Shown here: one piece after another, positions 25,489 to 34,542 of the stretch | Layout: the number at the start of each line of letters is the position of its first letter | How positions within the stretch are numbered: position 1 is the stretch's first letter | From: Rhodospirillales bacterium | Lineage (GTDB): Bacteria; Pseudomonadota; Alphaproteobacteria; UBA8366; Aestuariispiraceae | Direction of reading: 5' to 3' | DNA length: 40,140 nucleotides | Assembly (NCBI GenBank): GCA_002696645.1 | Contig: NZSA01000056.1 | Location: 1-40,140 of the forward strand | Position numbers and translations under genes: made by a program | The notes under the pieces: model-generated | What the model saw: only the letters and a program-made list of their open reading frames with translations | The model's database searches: none | Told to the model about the DNA's origin: nothing

Positions 25489-26982
25489 ATGACCCATGGT
25501 GCCACTAATTCAATGAAGACCCCGGAACGCCAGTCGCAAGATCGATTGCGGAAGGTCCACATCAAGACCTATGGCTGTCAGATGAACGTGTATGACAGCG
25601 AACGCATGCTGGAGACACTTGCGCCAATGGGATTTGAAGTCAGCCCTGATGTTGAAGGGGCTGATCTGGTCATTCTGAACACCTGTCACATTCGCGAAAA
25701 GGCATCGGAAAAGGTCTATTCGGAACTGGGCCGCCTGCGCGAAGCACAGGCCCGAATGGCAGAAACCGGCGGGCGCATGATGCTGGCGGTTGCAGGCTGT
25801 GTCGCACAGGCCGAAGGTGCAGAAATTCTGCGGCGCGCGCCCCAGGTCGATATGGTTTTCGGGCCCCAGACCTATCACCGCCTGCCAGCCATGCTGGCAG
25901 AAGCCGACAAGAATCTGGGCAAGGGTCAGGTCGATACGGATTTCCCGATTGAAGATAAATATGATGTCCTGCCCGAAGAACGCATTCCGGCTGGTATTTC
26001 TGCCTTTCTGACCATTCAGGAAGGGTGTGACAAGTTCTGCACCTTCTGCGTTGTTCCCTATACCCGTGGGTCGGAACAGTCCCGGTCTGCGATCGCCATT
26101 CTGAACGAAGCCAAACAGATGGTGGCCAAAGGGGTGCGGGAAATCACGCTGCTGGGCCAGAATGTGAATGCCTATCACGGGGATGGACCGGATGGGCGTG
26201 AATGGGGTTTGGCCCGATTGATCCGCGCCCTGGCGGAAATCGATGGCCTGGCCCGGATTCGCTATACTACCAGCCACCCCCGGGATATGGATGATGACCT
26301 GATCGCGGCGCATGGGGATGTGCCCGCCCTGATGCCCTTCCTGCATCTGCCGGTACAAAGCGGGTCGGATCGCATTCTGGCGGCCATGAACCGCAAGCAT
26401 AAAGTGGATGTATTCCGCACGGTTGTGGATCGCCTGCGGGATGTGCGCCCGGATATGGCCTTCAGTTCCGATTTCATTGTCGGCTTTCCCGGTGAAAGCG
26501 ATGCGGATTTTGCAGACACGCTGAAGCTGGTGACGGATGTTGGTTTCGCGGCGAACTTTTCGTTTAAATATTCACCCCGTCCCGGAACGCCGGCGGCGGA
26601 TATGGGAAATGTGGTCCCTGACCCGGTCATGACCGATCGGCTGACGGCGTTACAGCAATTGCTGGACGCCCAGCAGGAAGCGTTCAACCGGGGCTGTATC
26701 GGCAAGACGATGCCTGTGCTGATGGAAAAATCAGCCCGCGACCCTGGGCAACTGGTCGGGCGATCACCGTATCTGCAACCCGTGCATATCTTTGGGGGCG
26801 CGTCACTAATCGGTCATATTGTAAACTGCGACATTCAGGACCTTAAGGCTTATAGTTTGTTTGGGTCGTTGGTTTCTGGCGACCCCGCCATGTTGCCATC
26901 CCACTCGTTTGTATCTCAATCGGGAGCCGCTGAAGTTGGGCAATCCCCGCCCATTGATCCCAAAGAAAGGGTCTGCGCTTGA
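25489..26982 (+). CDS. miaB: tRNA-2-methylthio-N6-dimethylallyladenosine synthase (MiaB)
   Basis: Radical-SAM enzyme that adds a methylthio group to i6A37 in tRNAs reading codons that begin with U. The start is unclear: I give the ATG at 25489, but an ATG at 25513 (MKTPERQSQ) is equally possible, and neither has a strong ribosome-binding site. The N-terminal MTTase domain carries C30 ([15 protein letters not shown]), CHIREKA and the conserved AGCVAQAEG. The radical-SAM motif is C180, C184, C187 (GCDKFCTFC). The TRAM-type RNA-binding domain is C-terminal (about 385-455), followed by a 30-residue polar tail. phoH overlaps its stop codon. It needs two Fe-S clusters, and an NfuA-like protein is encoded upstream. 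Confidence 0.96.
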   Translation: MTHGATNSMKTPERQSQDRLRKVHIKTYGCQMNVYDSERMLETLAPMGFEVSPDVEGADLVILNTCHIREKASEKVYSELGRLREAQARMAETGGRMMLAVAGCVAQAEGAEILRRAPQVDMVFGPQTYHRLPAMLAEADKNLGKGQVDTDFPIEDKYDVLPEERIPAGISAFLTIQEGCDKFCTFCVVPYTRGSEQSRSAIAILNEAKQMVAKGVREITLLGQNVNAYHGDGPDGREWGLARLIRALAEIDGLARIRYTTSHPRDMDDDLIAAHGDVPALMPFLHLPVQSGSDRILAAMNRKHKVDVFRTVVDRLRDVRPDMAFSSDFIVGFPGESDADFADTLKLVTDVGFAANFSFKYSPRPGTPAADMGNVVPDPVMTDRLTALQQLLDAQQEAFNRGCIGKTMPVLMEKSARDPGQLVGRSPYLQPVHIFGGASLIGHIVNCDIQDLKAYSLFGSLVSGDPAMLPSHSFVSQSGAAEVGQSPPIDPKERVCA

Positions 26983-27971
26983 ACTCCATCCTGACAGAAG
27001 ATATGGGCACCATCACCCATGTCATTGAATTCGAAGACAACCGCCTTCTACCCGAATTGTTTGGAGAGCATGATAAGAATTTGGTTCGGATAGAAGCACA
27101 GTTGGGAATAACGCTGATCAATCGCGGTAATCAGGTGGCGGTGACCGGCTCTAAAGACGGGGTTACATTGGCGGAAGAAGGCCTAAATCGCCTTTATAGC
27201 CGATTGCGCAGCGGCGAATCGCTGGAGGACGCAGATATTGATGCCGCCTTACGCATGGTGGGCCAGCCGACGGATCTGTTTGGGCAACAGGAACCCATCA
27301 TCCGCACCCGCCGTCGCCAGATTTCACCGCGCACGCCCTTGCAGGCAGAATATGTCGATCTGATCCGGGGCAATGATCTGGTTTTTGGGATTGGCCCTGC
27401 GGGAACCGGGAAGACTTATCTGGCGGTCTGTATGGCGGTTTCCATGATGCTGTCCGGGCAGGTCGAAAAGATGATCCTGTCGCGCCCTGCTGTGGAGGCT
27501 GGGGAACGTCTGGGCTTTCTACCGGGCGATATGAAGGAAAAGGTCGATCCCTATCTGCGCCCGATCTATGACGCGCTGTATGATACGCTGCCAGCCGATC
27601 AGGTATCGCGGAAATTGGAGAATGGAGAGATTGAGGTCGCGCCTTTGGCCTTCATGCGCGGGCGAACGCTGAAAAACGCCTTCGTCTTGTTGGATGAGGC
27701 GCAGAATACCACCGCGATGCAGATGAAGATGTTCCTGACGCGGCTGGGGGAAAACAGCCGCATGGTGGTGACCGGGGACTTGTCACAGATTGATTTGCCC
27801 CCTGGTCAGATTTCCGGACTGGCCGAAGCGGTGCAGACCCTTAGCGGCATCAAGGGGATCGGCATGACGCGGTTCACCTCTGCGGATGTCGTGCGCCATC
27901 CCCTGGTCTCGAAGATCGTTCAGGCCTATGACGCCCGTGATGCGGCCAAGGCAGGAGGCAACCCGGCGTGA
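26979..27971 (+). CDS. phoH: PhoH-like ATPase
   Basis: PhoH/YbeZ family P-loop ATPase, thought to act with YbeY in RNA processing and ribosome quality control. I start it at the TTG at 26979, overlapping the miaB stop (TTGA), because AAAGGG lies about eight bases upstream; the ATG at 27003 ([10 protein letters not shown]) is the alternative. Length is 330 residues. An N-terminal KH-like region covers about 10-90, Walker A GPAGTGKT is at 139-146, and Walker B is LLDEAQNTT in the second half, followed by [14 protein letters not shown]. Its stop codon overlaps the ybeY start (GTGA), so miaB, phoH and ybeY form a chain of coupled genes. Confidence 0.95.
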   Translation: MNSILTEDMGTITHVIEFEDNRLLPELFGEHDKNLVRIEAQLGITLINRGNQVAVTGSKDGVTLAEEGLNRLYSRLRSGESLEDADIDAALRMVGQPTDLFGQQEPIIRTRRRQISPRTPLQAEYVDLIRGNDLVFGIGPAGTGKTYLAVCMAVSMMLSGQVEKMILSRPAVEAGERLGFLPGDMKEKVDPYLRPIYDALYDTLPADQVSRKLENGEIEVAPLAFMRGRTLKNAFVLLDEAQNTTAMQMKMFLTRLGENSRMVVTGDLSQIDLPPGQISGLAEAVQTLSGIKGIGMTRFTSADVVRHPLVSKIVQAYDARDAAKAGGNPA

Positions 27972-28459
27972 CCACGTCTACCAATTGGGACATTCAATGC
28001 ACCATATTAGCAGGGGATTGGACGCCAGCCGATGAATCCATAGCCCAGGCGGCCGCACGGGCGGCGCTTGCCGCCATGAACCCGACCCGGGATCTGGAAT
28101 TGTCCCTTGCCCTGGCTGATGATGAAACGGTCCAGAAGTTGAACCGGGACTATCGTGGTCAGGACAAGCCGACCAATGTGCTGTCTTTTGAGTCTGGGGA
28201 CGATGCCGATATTCCAGGTGAACCCCTGATGTTGGGTGATGTTGTCCTGGCACGGGAAACTTGTGCACGGGAGGCGGGGGAAGAGGGGAAGCAATTCGCC
28301 CATCACCTGAGCCATCTGACAATTCATGGCGTTCTGCATTTATTGGGCTTTGATCATGAGAATGAGGAAGAGGCCGAAGAGATGGAATCGCTTGAGATAA
28401 AGATTTTGGCTGACATTGGCATCGCAAATCCCTATCTCGAAGGCGCAGAAACAAAGTAA
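27968..28459 (+). CDS. ybeY: Endoribonuclease YbeY
   Basis: Metal-dependent endoribonuclease that matures 16S rRNA 3' ends and takes part in ribosome quality control. The GTG start at 27968 overlaps the phoH stop codon. The 163 residues are of usual length. The zinc-binding HxxxHxxxxxH motif is H120, H124 and H130 in HGVLHLLGFDH, and the family segments DDETVQKLNRDYRGQDKPTNVLSF and LGDVVLA are present. corC follows after 20 bases. The grouping with phoH and corC is conserved in many bacteria and supports the assignment. Confidence 0.97.
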   Translation: MTTSTNWDIQCTILAGDWTPADESIAQAAARAALAAMNPTRDLELSLALADDETVQKLNRDYRGQDKPTNVLSFESGDDADIPGEPLMLGDVVLARETCAREAGEEGKQFAHHLSHLTIHGVLHLLGFDHENEEEAEEMESLEIKILADIGIANPYLEGAETK

Positions 28460-28479
28460 GGGCGTAAAAGGTAAAGATC

Positions 28480-29448
28480 ATGGCAGACCATTCATCCTCC
28501 GGCACATCCAGTACCGGTGATCAGGGCCCTGGCGAACCCAGTTCTAGAAAGCCGAGTGGCCTGCGCGGTTTTCTGCGCACGCTTCTCGGCCGAAACGGAG
28601 AATCGCAACTTCGCGACAGTTTTGAAGAACTGTTGGAACAGCACGATGATCGCGCCACCCCGATAGATTCGGATGAACGGGCGCTGATCGACAATATTCT
28701 AAATGTCGGAGAAGAAACCGCCTATGACGTGATGATTCCACGGGCGGATATCGTCTCTGTCCCAGCGGACACGTCGCTGGATGAACTGGTCGCGATCATG
28801 TCGCGCCAGCCCCATTCCCGTTATCCGGTGCATCGCGACAGTCTGGATGACGTGCTGGGCATGGTCCATATCAAGGATGTCTTGGCGGCCACGACAGAGC
28901 CGAAGGAAAACTTTTCCGTCCGTGCTGTGATGCGCAAGGTCCTGTTTGTCGCGCCATCGATGCGGGTGCTGGATCTGTTGCTGCAAATGCGCATGAACCG
29001 GCTGCATATGGCCCTGGTGGTGGATGAATATGGCGGCATCGACGGATTGGTGACGATTGAGGATCTGGTCGAGGAAATCGTCGGAGAAATTGAAGACGAA
29101 CACGATATTGATCGCGGTCCCAAGATTGAACACAAGCCCGATGGCACCTGGATCGCCGATGCCCGTCTGGATATTGAGGATTTGGAAAAGCGGTTGGGCC
29201 CGATCCTGACAGATGAAGAGCGTCAGGAAGATATCGACACCGTGGGCGGGTTGGTTTTCACGCTGGCAGGGCGCGTACCGATCCGGGGGGAATTGATCCC
29301 GCATGAGGAATCCGGGCTGGAATTCGAAGTATTGGAAGCTGACCCCCGTCGTATCAAACGGGTTCGCCTGCGCTATCGGCCCGCTGCCGTAGCGCCCGGT
29401 GTCGACGCAAAGCGCGCCGCTGACACGACCGCTAAGGCGGCTGAGTAA
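28480..29448 (+). CDS. corC: CorC/HlyC family CBS-domain protein
   Basis: A 322-residue cytosolic protein with no membrane span, so it is the short CorC form without the N-terminal membrane domain. After a low-complexity Ser/Gly tail (1-25) and an acidic linker, the first CBS domain starts near 80 (VMIPRADIVSVPADTSL) and the second near 145 (VLFVAPSMRVLDLLLQMR). The CorC_HlyC domain follows (about 210-300). CorC-type proteins are linked to magnesium and cobalt handling and to the envelope, but biochemical function is still unsettled. In most Alphaproteobacteria lnt follows directly; here four other genes lie between, starting with a convergent bestrophin gene whose stop codon is 20 bases away. 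Confidence 0.92.
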   Translation: MADHSSSGTSSTGDQGPGEPSSRKPSGLRGFLRTLLGRNGESQLRDSFEELLEQHDDRATPIDSDERALIDNILNVGEETAYDVMIPRADIVSVPADTSLDELVAIMSRQPHSRYPVHRDSLDDVLGMVHIKDVLAATTEPKENFSVRAVMRKVLFVAPSMRVLDLLLQMRMNRLHMALVVDEYGGIDGLVTIEDLVEEIVGEIEDEHDIDRGPKIEHKPDGTWIADARLDIEDLEKRLGPILTDEERQEDIDTVGGLVFTLAGRVPIRGELIPHEESGLEFEVLEADPRRIKRVRLRYRPAAVAPGVDAKRAADTTAKAAE

Positions 29449-29467
29449 CTCGCGCAGCCCCTTACAG

Positions 29468-30373
29468 TCATGTCAGGATATGATCCTTGGGCTCCAGGGG
29501 CATTGGTGGCGGGGTGTTCAGGGCCTCTGCAACGGAAATTTCGACGGTGCGGCACATGGCGTCCAGCGGGATACCGTTCACGGAATTTGTGAAGGGATGC
29601 TTCAACTCGTCTGTCACCGCAGCCAGCCCATAAAAGACATAGGCGATAATCCCGGCAAAAACCGGGGCCATCCAGCCCACGGATTCAATCAATCCAAACG
29701 GCACCAGGATACAATACAGAAAGATCGTGCGGTAGATCAGCAGGACATAGACATAGGGCATGGGAGTGCCAGCAATCCGCTCGCATCCCGCCTGGGCCAA
29801 TGAAATGGCCCCCAGTCGTTGGCTCAGAACGCGAAGGCCGAAGTCGCTGATCCCTCCATTTGCATGAATACGGTGCAGCCGTTTCGCCATTTCATTCAAA
29901 GGACCGCAGGCCGGGTTGCGCATATCTTTAAAGGATTGGATCAATGCCGGATCGGCAAATTCCTGCACTTGCGCGGGGGGATCTGTTCGGCGCAGATTGG
30001 TGCGGTGCAGATGCAGGAAAACGCAGGCAAGCTTCAACAGTTCCGCGCGATCCTGAGTTTCGCCCATAAAAGTCATCGTTTCCCGCCCCAGGCTTCTGAT
30101 ATCTGCGATTAACTGGCCCCATAACATGCGTGCCTCCCACCAACGCTCATAGGCGGCATTGTTGCGAAACCCCAGAAACAGGGACAGCGCCAGGCCGAAA
30201 ATACTGGCGGCTTGAAAGTTGATATGGATGATCGGAACCCCGGTGTGGTCCAGCACCAGGATGATGACGGACAGGGCCATGAAGAACCCGATTTTAGGGG
30301 CTATTTTCGGAACAATTGACCCTTTTGTAATCAGGAACAGGGTCAGGAATGTAGGATTCTTGCGAACGATCAT
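29468..30373 (-). CDS. Bestrophin-like anion channel family protein
   Basis: A 301-residue member of the bacterial bestrophin family (UPF0187/YneE), which form pentameric chloride or cation channels in the inner membrane. The N-terminal RKNPTFLTLF and the following spans (about 27-45 and 52-72) lead to the conserved GFRNNAAYERWWEARMLWGQL near 68-90. A later pair of spans is at about 205-250 (YVLLIYRTIFLYCILVPFGLIESVG). The C-terminus has FTNSVNGIPLDAMCRTVE, with the conserved acidic end. It is transcribed against corC and in the same direction as the HxlR gene, 131 bases downstream of it. It belongs to the block that separates corC from lnt. Confidence 0.9.
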   Translation of the reverse strand: MIVRKNPTFLTLFLITKGSIVPKIAPKIGFFMALSVIILVLDHTGVPIIHINFQAASIFGLALSLFLGFRNNAAYERWWEARMLWGQLIADIRSLGRETMTFMGETQDRAELLKLACVFLHLHRTNLRRTDPPAQVQEFADPALIQSFKDMRNPACGPLNEMAKRLHRIHANGGISDFGLRVLSQRLGAISLAQAGCERIAGTPMPYVYVLLIYRTIFLYCILVPFGLIESVGWMAPVFAGIIAYVFYGLAAVTDELKHPFTNSVNGIPLDAMCRTVEISVAEALNTPPPMPLEPKDHILT

Positions 30374-30504
30374 GGGGGGCGGGCCTTTAGAAAACTCTAT
30401 GGATATTCAAGACAGGAGCATTCGACATGATCCCCTGATATGAAATCCGGGACCATGCTGTTTGCGACTTTCATTGCGTGAATAAATACTTGGCCTGCTT
30501 TTGT

Positions 30505-30870
30505 CTAACCGTGCCGTTGCTCTGCCCATTTCAGCAAGGCATCCAGGGCCGGGCACAAGGATTGTCCCCAATCGGTTAGACAATATTCAACTTTCGGCGG
30601 CACCTGATGGTGGACAATACGGCGGACGATGCCATCAGCCTCCATCTGCCGAAGTTGTTGGATCAACATTTTTTGCGATATCGCAGGAATGGCACGCTCA
30701 AGATCAGAAAAACGCATGATCTTTCCGCCGAAAAGATGGAAGAGAATTACCAGTTTCCAGCGCCCTTCCAGCATCTTAAGGGCCTGTTCCGCGCCTTCAG
30801 CCGCAGAGGTTGGCGTATATTGTACCTTACCTTCCGGTAAGTACCCAACTTTTTTGTCCGTACTTGTCAT
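30505..30870 (-). CDS. HxlR family transcriptional regulator
   Basis: A 121-residue winged-helix regulator of the HxlR type. It has the family pattern: a helix ending ALKMLEGRWKLVILFHLFGG at about 30-49, then MRFSDLERAIPAISQKMLIQQLRQMEADGIV for the recognition helices, and a wing with VPPKVEYCLTDWG. No cysteine near the N-terminus is placed as in redox-sensing YodB or HypR; the only Cys are C96 and C105 or nearby. It is divergent from the SnoaL-like gene over 55 bases and probably controls it and itself. Palindromic sequences lie in the first codons and spacer. HxlR members often respond to aldehydes, quinones or other electrophiles, but the ligand here is unknown. Confidence 0.9.
   Translation of the reverse strand: MTSTDKKVGYLPEGKVQYTPTSAAEGAEQALKMLEGRWKLVILFHLFGGKIMRFSDLERAIPAISQKMLIQQLRQMEADGIVRRIVHHQVPPKVEYCLTDWGQSLCPALDALLKWAEQRHG
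30826..30865. promoter_or_regulatory. Candidate HxlR operator repeats
   Basis: Within the first codons of the HxlR gene there is a perfect inverted repeat CTTACC-TTCC-GGTAAG (30826-30841). A second pair, AAGTAC (30839-30844) and GTACTT (30860-30865), is 15 bases apart and partly overlaps the first. The tail of the repeat set reaches the divergent spacer, close to where both promoters must lie, which suits an autoregulatory site. Because the first part is coding, chance cannot be excluded. Confidence 0.35.
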
Positions 30871-30925
30871 CTTTAAAACGTATTCTTATTTTGCCGTTGA
30901 TGCAAACGGACAAAGGAAAAAGCAC

Positions 30926-31252
30926 ATGCCAATAGACCTACCGCACCCAATTTCCCGATATTACCAATCTGACCTGGATAACAATCCTGCTTTCGCAGAG
31001 TGCTTCACCGAAGACAGTGTCGTCGTTGACGAAGCGAAAACCTATACCGGTCGCCAAGCGATTCAGGAATGGAAAACAGGGGCATCCCGCAAGTTTAACT
31101 ATACAGTGGAACCGTTCTCAATTGAAGAAACCGACGGCATGACCATCGTGACAGCGCATGTTGTGGGTAATTTTCCAGGCAGTCCCGTGGATCTGCGATA
31201 TTTCTTCGTTCTTCGGGATGAAAAAATCGCATCACTGGAGATCACATTATGA
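30926..31252 (+). CDS. SnoaL-like / NTF2-fold small protein
   Basis: A 108-residue NTF2-like protein. The ATG at 30926 ([13 protein letters not shown]) has AAGGA nine bases upstream; the frame is open further, but that part lies on the opposite strand of the HxlR gene. The sequence has the fold's usual segments: [11 protein letters not shown] helix, [31 protein letters not shown], then beta strands ending [20 protein letters not shown]. SnoaL-like proteins include polyketide cyclases, isomerases and dehydratases, so no reaction can be named. The SDR gene overlaps its stop codon by four bases (ATGA), and both are likely under HxlR control. The set is typical of a small detoxification or catabolic unit. 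Confidence 0.85.
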   Translation: MPIDLPHPISRYYQSDLDNNPAFAECFTEDSVVVDEAKTYTGRQAIQEWKTGASRKFNYTVEPFSIEETDGMTIVTAHVVGNFPGSPVDLRYFFVLRDEKIASLEITL

Positions 31253-32031
31253 GTTTCGATCTAGGGCTTAGCGGTCGTCGTGCGCTTGTTAGCGGGGGAA
31301 CTAAAGGGGTCGGTGCCGCTGTTGTCCAAGCATTGCGCCATGCCGGCGTGCAAATTGTCACAACAGCACGGGCGCTTCCGCAGCTTCCCCAGGATGATGT
31401 ATTTTATGTCGCGGCGGATATGGCGACCGCTGAAGGATGCCAGGCTGCGGCAGATGCGGCGCTTAAGCAATTAGGGGGTGTCGACATCATAGTAAATGTC
31501 GTCGGGGGGTCTAGTGCGCCCGGCGGAGGATTCGCAGCCCTGACTGATATTGAATGGGAGAATGCGCTTAATCAGAACCTGATGTCTGCGGTGCGGCTTG
31601 ATCGCGCCTTGCTGCCATCGATGATCGAACAGGGATCAGGCGTCATCATCCACGTCACATCGATTCAGCGTGAATTGCCATTGCCGGAATCAACCACGGC
31701 CTATGCTGCGGCTAAAGCCGCGCTTTCAACCTACAGCAAGAGCCTTTCAAAAGAAGTGACGCCCAAGGGCATCCGTGTCGTTCGGGTATCACCAGGTTGG
31801 ATTGAGACCGAGGCTGCGGCTCGGCTGACTGAAAGGCTGGCGGAGCAAGCCGGCACGGATTATGAGGGAGGAAAGAAGATTATTATGGACTCTTTGGGAG
31901 GAATTCCCCTTGGTCGTCCAACTCAACCAAATGAAGTGGCTGATTTGATCGCCTTTCTGGTGTCATCGAAAGCGGCAGCAATTACAGGGACCGAGTATGT
32001 TATAGATGGCGGAACCGTGCCTACGGCGTAA
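31249..32031 (+). CDS. Short-chain dehydrogenase/reductase (SDR)
   Basis: A 260-residue classical SDR. The cofactor loop is [12 protein letters not shown] (15-26), with the expected G-x3-G-x-G pattern. The usual NNAG strand reads VNVVGGSS. The catalytic residues are S138, Y152 and K156 (YAAAK), and the C-terminal SPGWIETEA and [16 protein letters not shown] are typical. Cofactor preference is not clear from the sequence. Its ATG overlaps the SnoaL-like stop codon (ATGA), so the pair is translationally coupled. SnoaL-SDR pairs next to an HxlR regulator are often seen in detoxification clusters, which is recalled knowledge and not a search. It is the last gene of the inserted block before lnt, 119 bases away. 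Confidence 0.9.
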   Translation: MSFDLGLSGRRALVSGGTKGVGAAVVQALRHAGVQIVTTARALPQLPQDDVFYVAADMATAEGCQAAADAALKQLGGVDIIVNVVGGSSAPGGGFAALTDIEWENALNQNLMSAVRLDRALLPSMIEQGSGVIIHVTSIQRELPLPESTTAYAAAKAALSTYSKSLSKEVTPKGIRVVRVSPGWIETEAAARLTERLAEQAGTDYEGGKKIIMDSLGGIPLGRPTQPNEVADLIAFLVSSKAAAITGTEYVIDGGTVPTA

Positions 32032-32150
32032 GGCGCGCTGACTGATGCGTTGCCCCTGGAGTTTTGTGTGAAAACATATATGCAAATAAGGATGCTGATC
32101 ACAGCAGAATCGGCCAATGTTCCCCCATATTCAATCTAGGGAAACATGAT

Positions 32151-33740
32151 ATGACATGGGGTGGATTGGCGTCTCTTCCGGGCCAGTTGAATGCATGGGG
32201 TGGTTGGCGTCGCCGTGGAATTTTGTTTCTGGCGGGGGCAATCACGACGCTGGCATTGCCGCCCTTTAATATCTGGCCCGTCGCCTTTTTAACGCTGCCA
32301 TTCATAGTTTGGATGCTGGAAGGTGTGACGCGACGACGGCAGGCCTTTGGTATTGGGTGGTGGTTCGCATTTGGGTATTTTTGTGCCGGATGGTATTGGA
32401 TATCCAACGCGCTTTTAGTTTTTTCCACAGACCTATGGTGGATGATTCCCTTCGCCCTGGTCGGTTTGCCGCTTGTGATGGCAGTGTACTATGGACTGGC
32501 GACGCTGATCGTTGATTCAGTCGCGGGTCGCGCCACGGGTCAACGCCTGGGGCGGTGCCTGTTACTGGTGGTCGGGTTCGCAGGCATGGACATGCTGCGC
32601 GGTGTTCTGTTTACCGGCTTTCCCTGGAACACTTTTGGGTATCTGTGGTCCGGCGTTCCGGCCCTCAGCCAGGCCGCTTCCCTGATTGGCGTCTATGGCA
32701 TGGGTGTTTTGGTGTTGCTGTCAGGTTTTCTGATTTCAATGATCGCGACGGAAGGAACAGACAATGCGCATGCCCAGGGCCGCGCGAGGCGACGTTTCAG
32801 CCTGGTCATTGTCGTCGCACTTCCGGCCCTGGTTTTCGCAGGCGGCACAATCCGACTGTCCCTTGCGCCCGATTTAACCCAACAGCAGGCGGACCCGGCC
32901 CTACCGGGTCTTCGCATGGTTCAGGCCAACATTCCCCAAACGGAAAAATGGGGCCGGGATTTTCGCCTGCGCAATTTTCAGACATTTCTGCGGCTCAGCA
33001 GTGCTGATCGACCCGACTGGGTAAGCACCGTGATCTGGCCGGAAACTTCGGCCGCCTTTTTTATTGAGGAAACACCGGATCTCAGAACCGCTGCGGGCGC
33101 TTTCGCGGCGCCGACCGGGGGGTATCTGATAACGGGCGCACCGCGCCGGGTGCAGGATCCGCTGACCCTATATAACGCTTTGTTGGCCCTGAACGATCAG
33201 GGGGATATCAAGGCGCGATACGATAAGGCGCATCTGGTGCCGTTTGGGGAATATGTTCCATTGGGCGACTACCTTCCCTTTGGAAAAGTCACGATTGGGG
33301 CTGTAGATTATTCTCCTGGCCCGGGGCCTCGGACGCTCACCCTGCCGGGCCTTCCACCCTTCTCACCCCTGATTTGTTACGAGATAATTTTCCCGGGCCA
33401 AGTGATTGACAGCAACCACCGCCCCGAATGGATTTTAAACATCACCAATGATGCCTGGTATGGCCATTCCACTGGTCCTTATCAGCATGTCCAACACACA
33501 AGGTTGCGTGCCATCGAAGAAGGTCTGCCACTGGTTCGATCGGCCAGCACCGGGGTGTCCGTTGCTTATGATGGATATGGTCGGGAACTGGCCCGAATCG
33601 GGCTTGATTCAAGCGGCGTGCGGGACTTCCGATTGCCGCCACCCCTGGCTGAAACGCTGTTTGCTTCATATGGGAATATAATAGCGCTATTCTTGATCAC
33701 AATTTCTGCTATTGCTGGAATGATGGCTATCCGACGTTGA
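32151..33740 (+). CDS. lnt: Apolipoprotein N-acyltransferase
   Basis: Inner-membrane enzyme that adds the third acyl chain to lipoproteins. I start it at the ATG at 32151 (MTWGGLASLPGQ), preceded by AGGGA; upstream frame back to 32064 begins with TTG and has no resemblance. The 529 residues have N-terminal membrane spans (about 20-200), then a nitrilase-fold domain. The catalytic triad is E298 (WPETS), K359 (YDKAHLVPFGEYVP) and C409 (LICYEIIFP). A last span is at about 508-525. In most Alphaproteobacteria lnt follows corC; here a block of four genes lies between, so lnt may have its own promoter in the 119 bases upstream. Confidence 0.95.
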   Translation: MTWGGLASLPGQLNAWGGWRRRGILFLAGAITTLALPPFNIWPVAFLTLPFIVWMLEGVTRRRQAFGIGWWFAFGYFCAGWYWISNALLVFSTDLWWMIPFALVGLPLVMAVYYGLATLIVDSVAGRATGQRLGRCLLLVVGFAGMDMLRGVLFTGFPWNTFGYLWSGVPALSQAASLIGVYGMGVLVLLSGFLISMIATEGTDNAHAQGRARRRFSLVIVVALPALVFAGGTIRLSLAPDLTQQQADPALPGLRMVQANIPQTEKWGRDFRLRNFQTFLRLSSADRPDWVSTVIWPETSAAFFIEETPDLRTAAGAFAAPTGGYLITGAPRRVQDPLTLYNALLALNDQGDIKARYDKAHLVPFGEYVPLGDYLPFGKVTIGAVDYSPGPGPRTLTLPGLPPFSPLICYEIIFPGQVIDSNHRPEWILNITNDAWYGHSTGPYQHVQHTRLRAIEEGLPLVRSASTGVSVAYDGYGRELARIGLDSSGVRDFRLPPPLAETLFASYGNIIALFLITISAIAGMMAIRR

Positions 33741-33785
33741 TTTATCCTAGAAATTCTGCGACTTGATCGTGTATGACTTGGAATG

Positions 33786-33800
33786 CACGACGTTATCGTG
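33786..33800. promoter_or_regulatory. Inverted repeat upstream of XRE gene
   Basis: CACGA (33786-33790) and TCGTG (33796-33800) form a short inverted repeat with a five-base spacer, in the 151-base gap after lnt. XRE proteins often repress their own gene through such sites. The repeat is short and may be chance. Confidence 0.25.
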
Positions 33801-33891
33801 ATTGTTGATATGTGGCAGAATAGGTTTCAGGGCAGTCGTCGCGCAACGCATGCTGTCTCTGGAAAGCCCGATCAGAATAGGAATTTGGTTT

Positions 33892-34383
33892 ATGGCGAAG
33901 ACTCCAATAGATGATCTGCCTTCGGGGAAATCCTCAATGGGTAATATTCCAGCAGGGCGTCCCGGTGTTCCCAATCCGGTTGATATTCATGTTGGCAGGC
34001 GGGTCCGTCTTCGGCGCACGCTCCTTGGGCTCAGTCAGGAACGACTGGGGGAGATGATTGGCCTGACCTTTCAGCAGGTACAGAAATATGAACGCGGTAC
34101 GAACCGCATTGGGGCCAGCCGACTTTATGATCTGTCGCGGGTTTTGAATGTGCCGATACAGTTCTTCTATGATGACATGACGACAGAAACGGCGGGCCAG
34201 TCCCCCCGTCTGCGTGCCGGTCTGGAGGAAGCGCCATCAGAGCCCTATATCGATGAAGATCCAATGAAGCGTCGGGAAACCCTGGAACTCATTCGGGCCT
34301 ATTACAAAATCAAAGATCCTGAAATCCGCCAAAAGATATTTGATCTGTGCCGCGCCATGGCCCATGCGACCGAAGAATCCTGA
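33892..34383 (+). CDS. XRE-family transcriptional regulator
   Basis: A 163-residue Cro/C1-type helix-turn-helix protein. The start is either the ATG at 33892 (MAKTPIDDLPSG) or the one at 33937 (MGNIPAGRPG), and the sequence does not decide it. The HTH domain covers about residues 34-90: DIHVGRRVRLRRTLLGLSQERLGEMIGLTFQQVQKYERGTNRIGASRLYDLSRVLNV, which is a close match to the family member found upstream of metK in many Alphaproteobacteria. The C-terminal part has an acidic linker and a short helical region (LIRAYYKIKDPEIRQKIFDLCRAM). Its target and signal are unknown. It follows lnt by about 150 bases. Confidence 0.92.
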   Translation: MAKTPIDDLPSGKSSMGNIPAGRPGVPNPVDIHVGRRVRLRRTLLGLSQERLGEMIGLTFQQVQKYERGTNRIGASRLYDLSRVLNVPIQFFYDDMTTETAGQSPRLRAGLEEAPSEPYIDEDPMKRRETLELIRAYYKIKDPEIRQKIFDLCRAMAHATEES

Positions 34384-34423
34384 AGGTTTCCCGTTCCGCC
34401 CAAGGCAGCGACCAAGCACCCTC

Positions 34424-34452
34424 TTGACCTTATCTTAAAACCCTCGTAACAA
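34424..34452 (+). promoter_or_regulatory. Possible metK promoter
   Basis: TTGACC (34424-34429), 17 bases, then TAACAA (34447-34452). The -35 matches five of six consensus bases, the -10 only three or four. It lies about 124 bases before the metK start, with a leader that contains the repeat pair at 34464-34542. Confidence 0.3.
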
Positions 34453-34463
34453 ACCGCGCGTTT

Positions 34464-34542
34464 AGGCGGTGAAAATGTATGCGCCGCCTGTGGGTTGACA
34501 CATACGATCATGAACCGCGCACCGTCTTCTGATGCGCCGCCT
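34464..34542 (+). promoter_or_regulatory. metK leader with alternative pairing
   Basis: AGGCGG (34464-34469) can pair with CCGCCT at 34484-34489 or with the identical CCGCCT at 34537-34542. Both copies lie within an 11-base direct repeat, ATGCGCCGCCT, at 34479-34489 and 34532-34542. Two mutually exclusive hairpins are therefore possible, which is the arrangement expected of an RNA switch. I cannot match it to a known SAM riboswitch by eye. It ends about 33 bases before metK. Confidence 0.4.

Noticed and set aside
25265-25489. 74-codon frame in the olsA-miaB spacer
   Set aside because: No ribosome-binding site, no motif, ends at the miaB start; more likely chance.
30629-30925. Upstream extension of the SnoaL-like frame
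   Set aside because: It lies opposite the HxlR gene and shows no NTF2 resemblance; the ATG at 30926 has a good ribosome-binding site.
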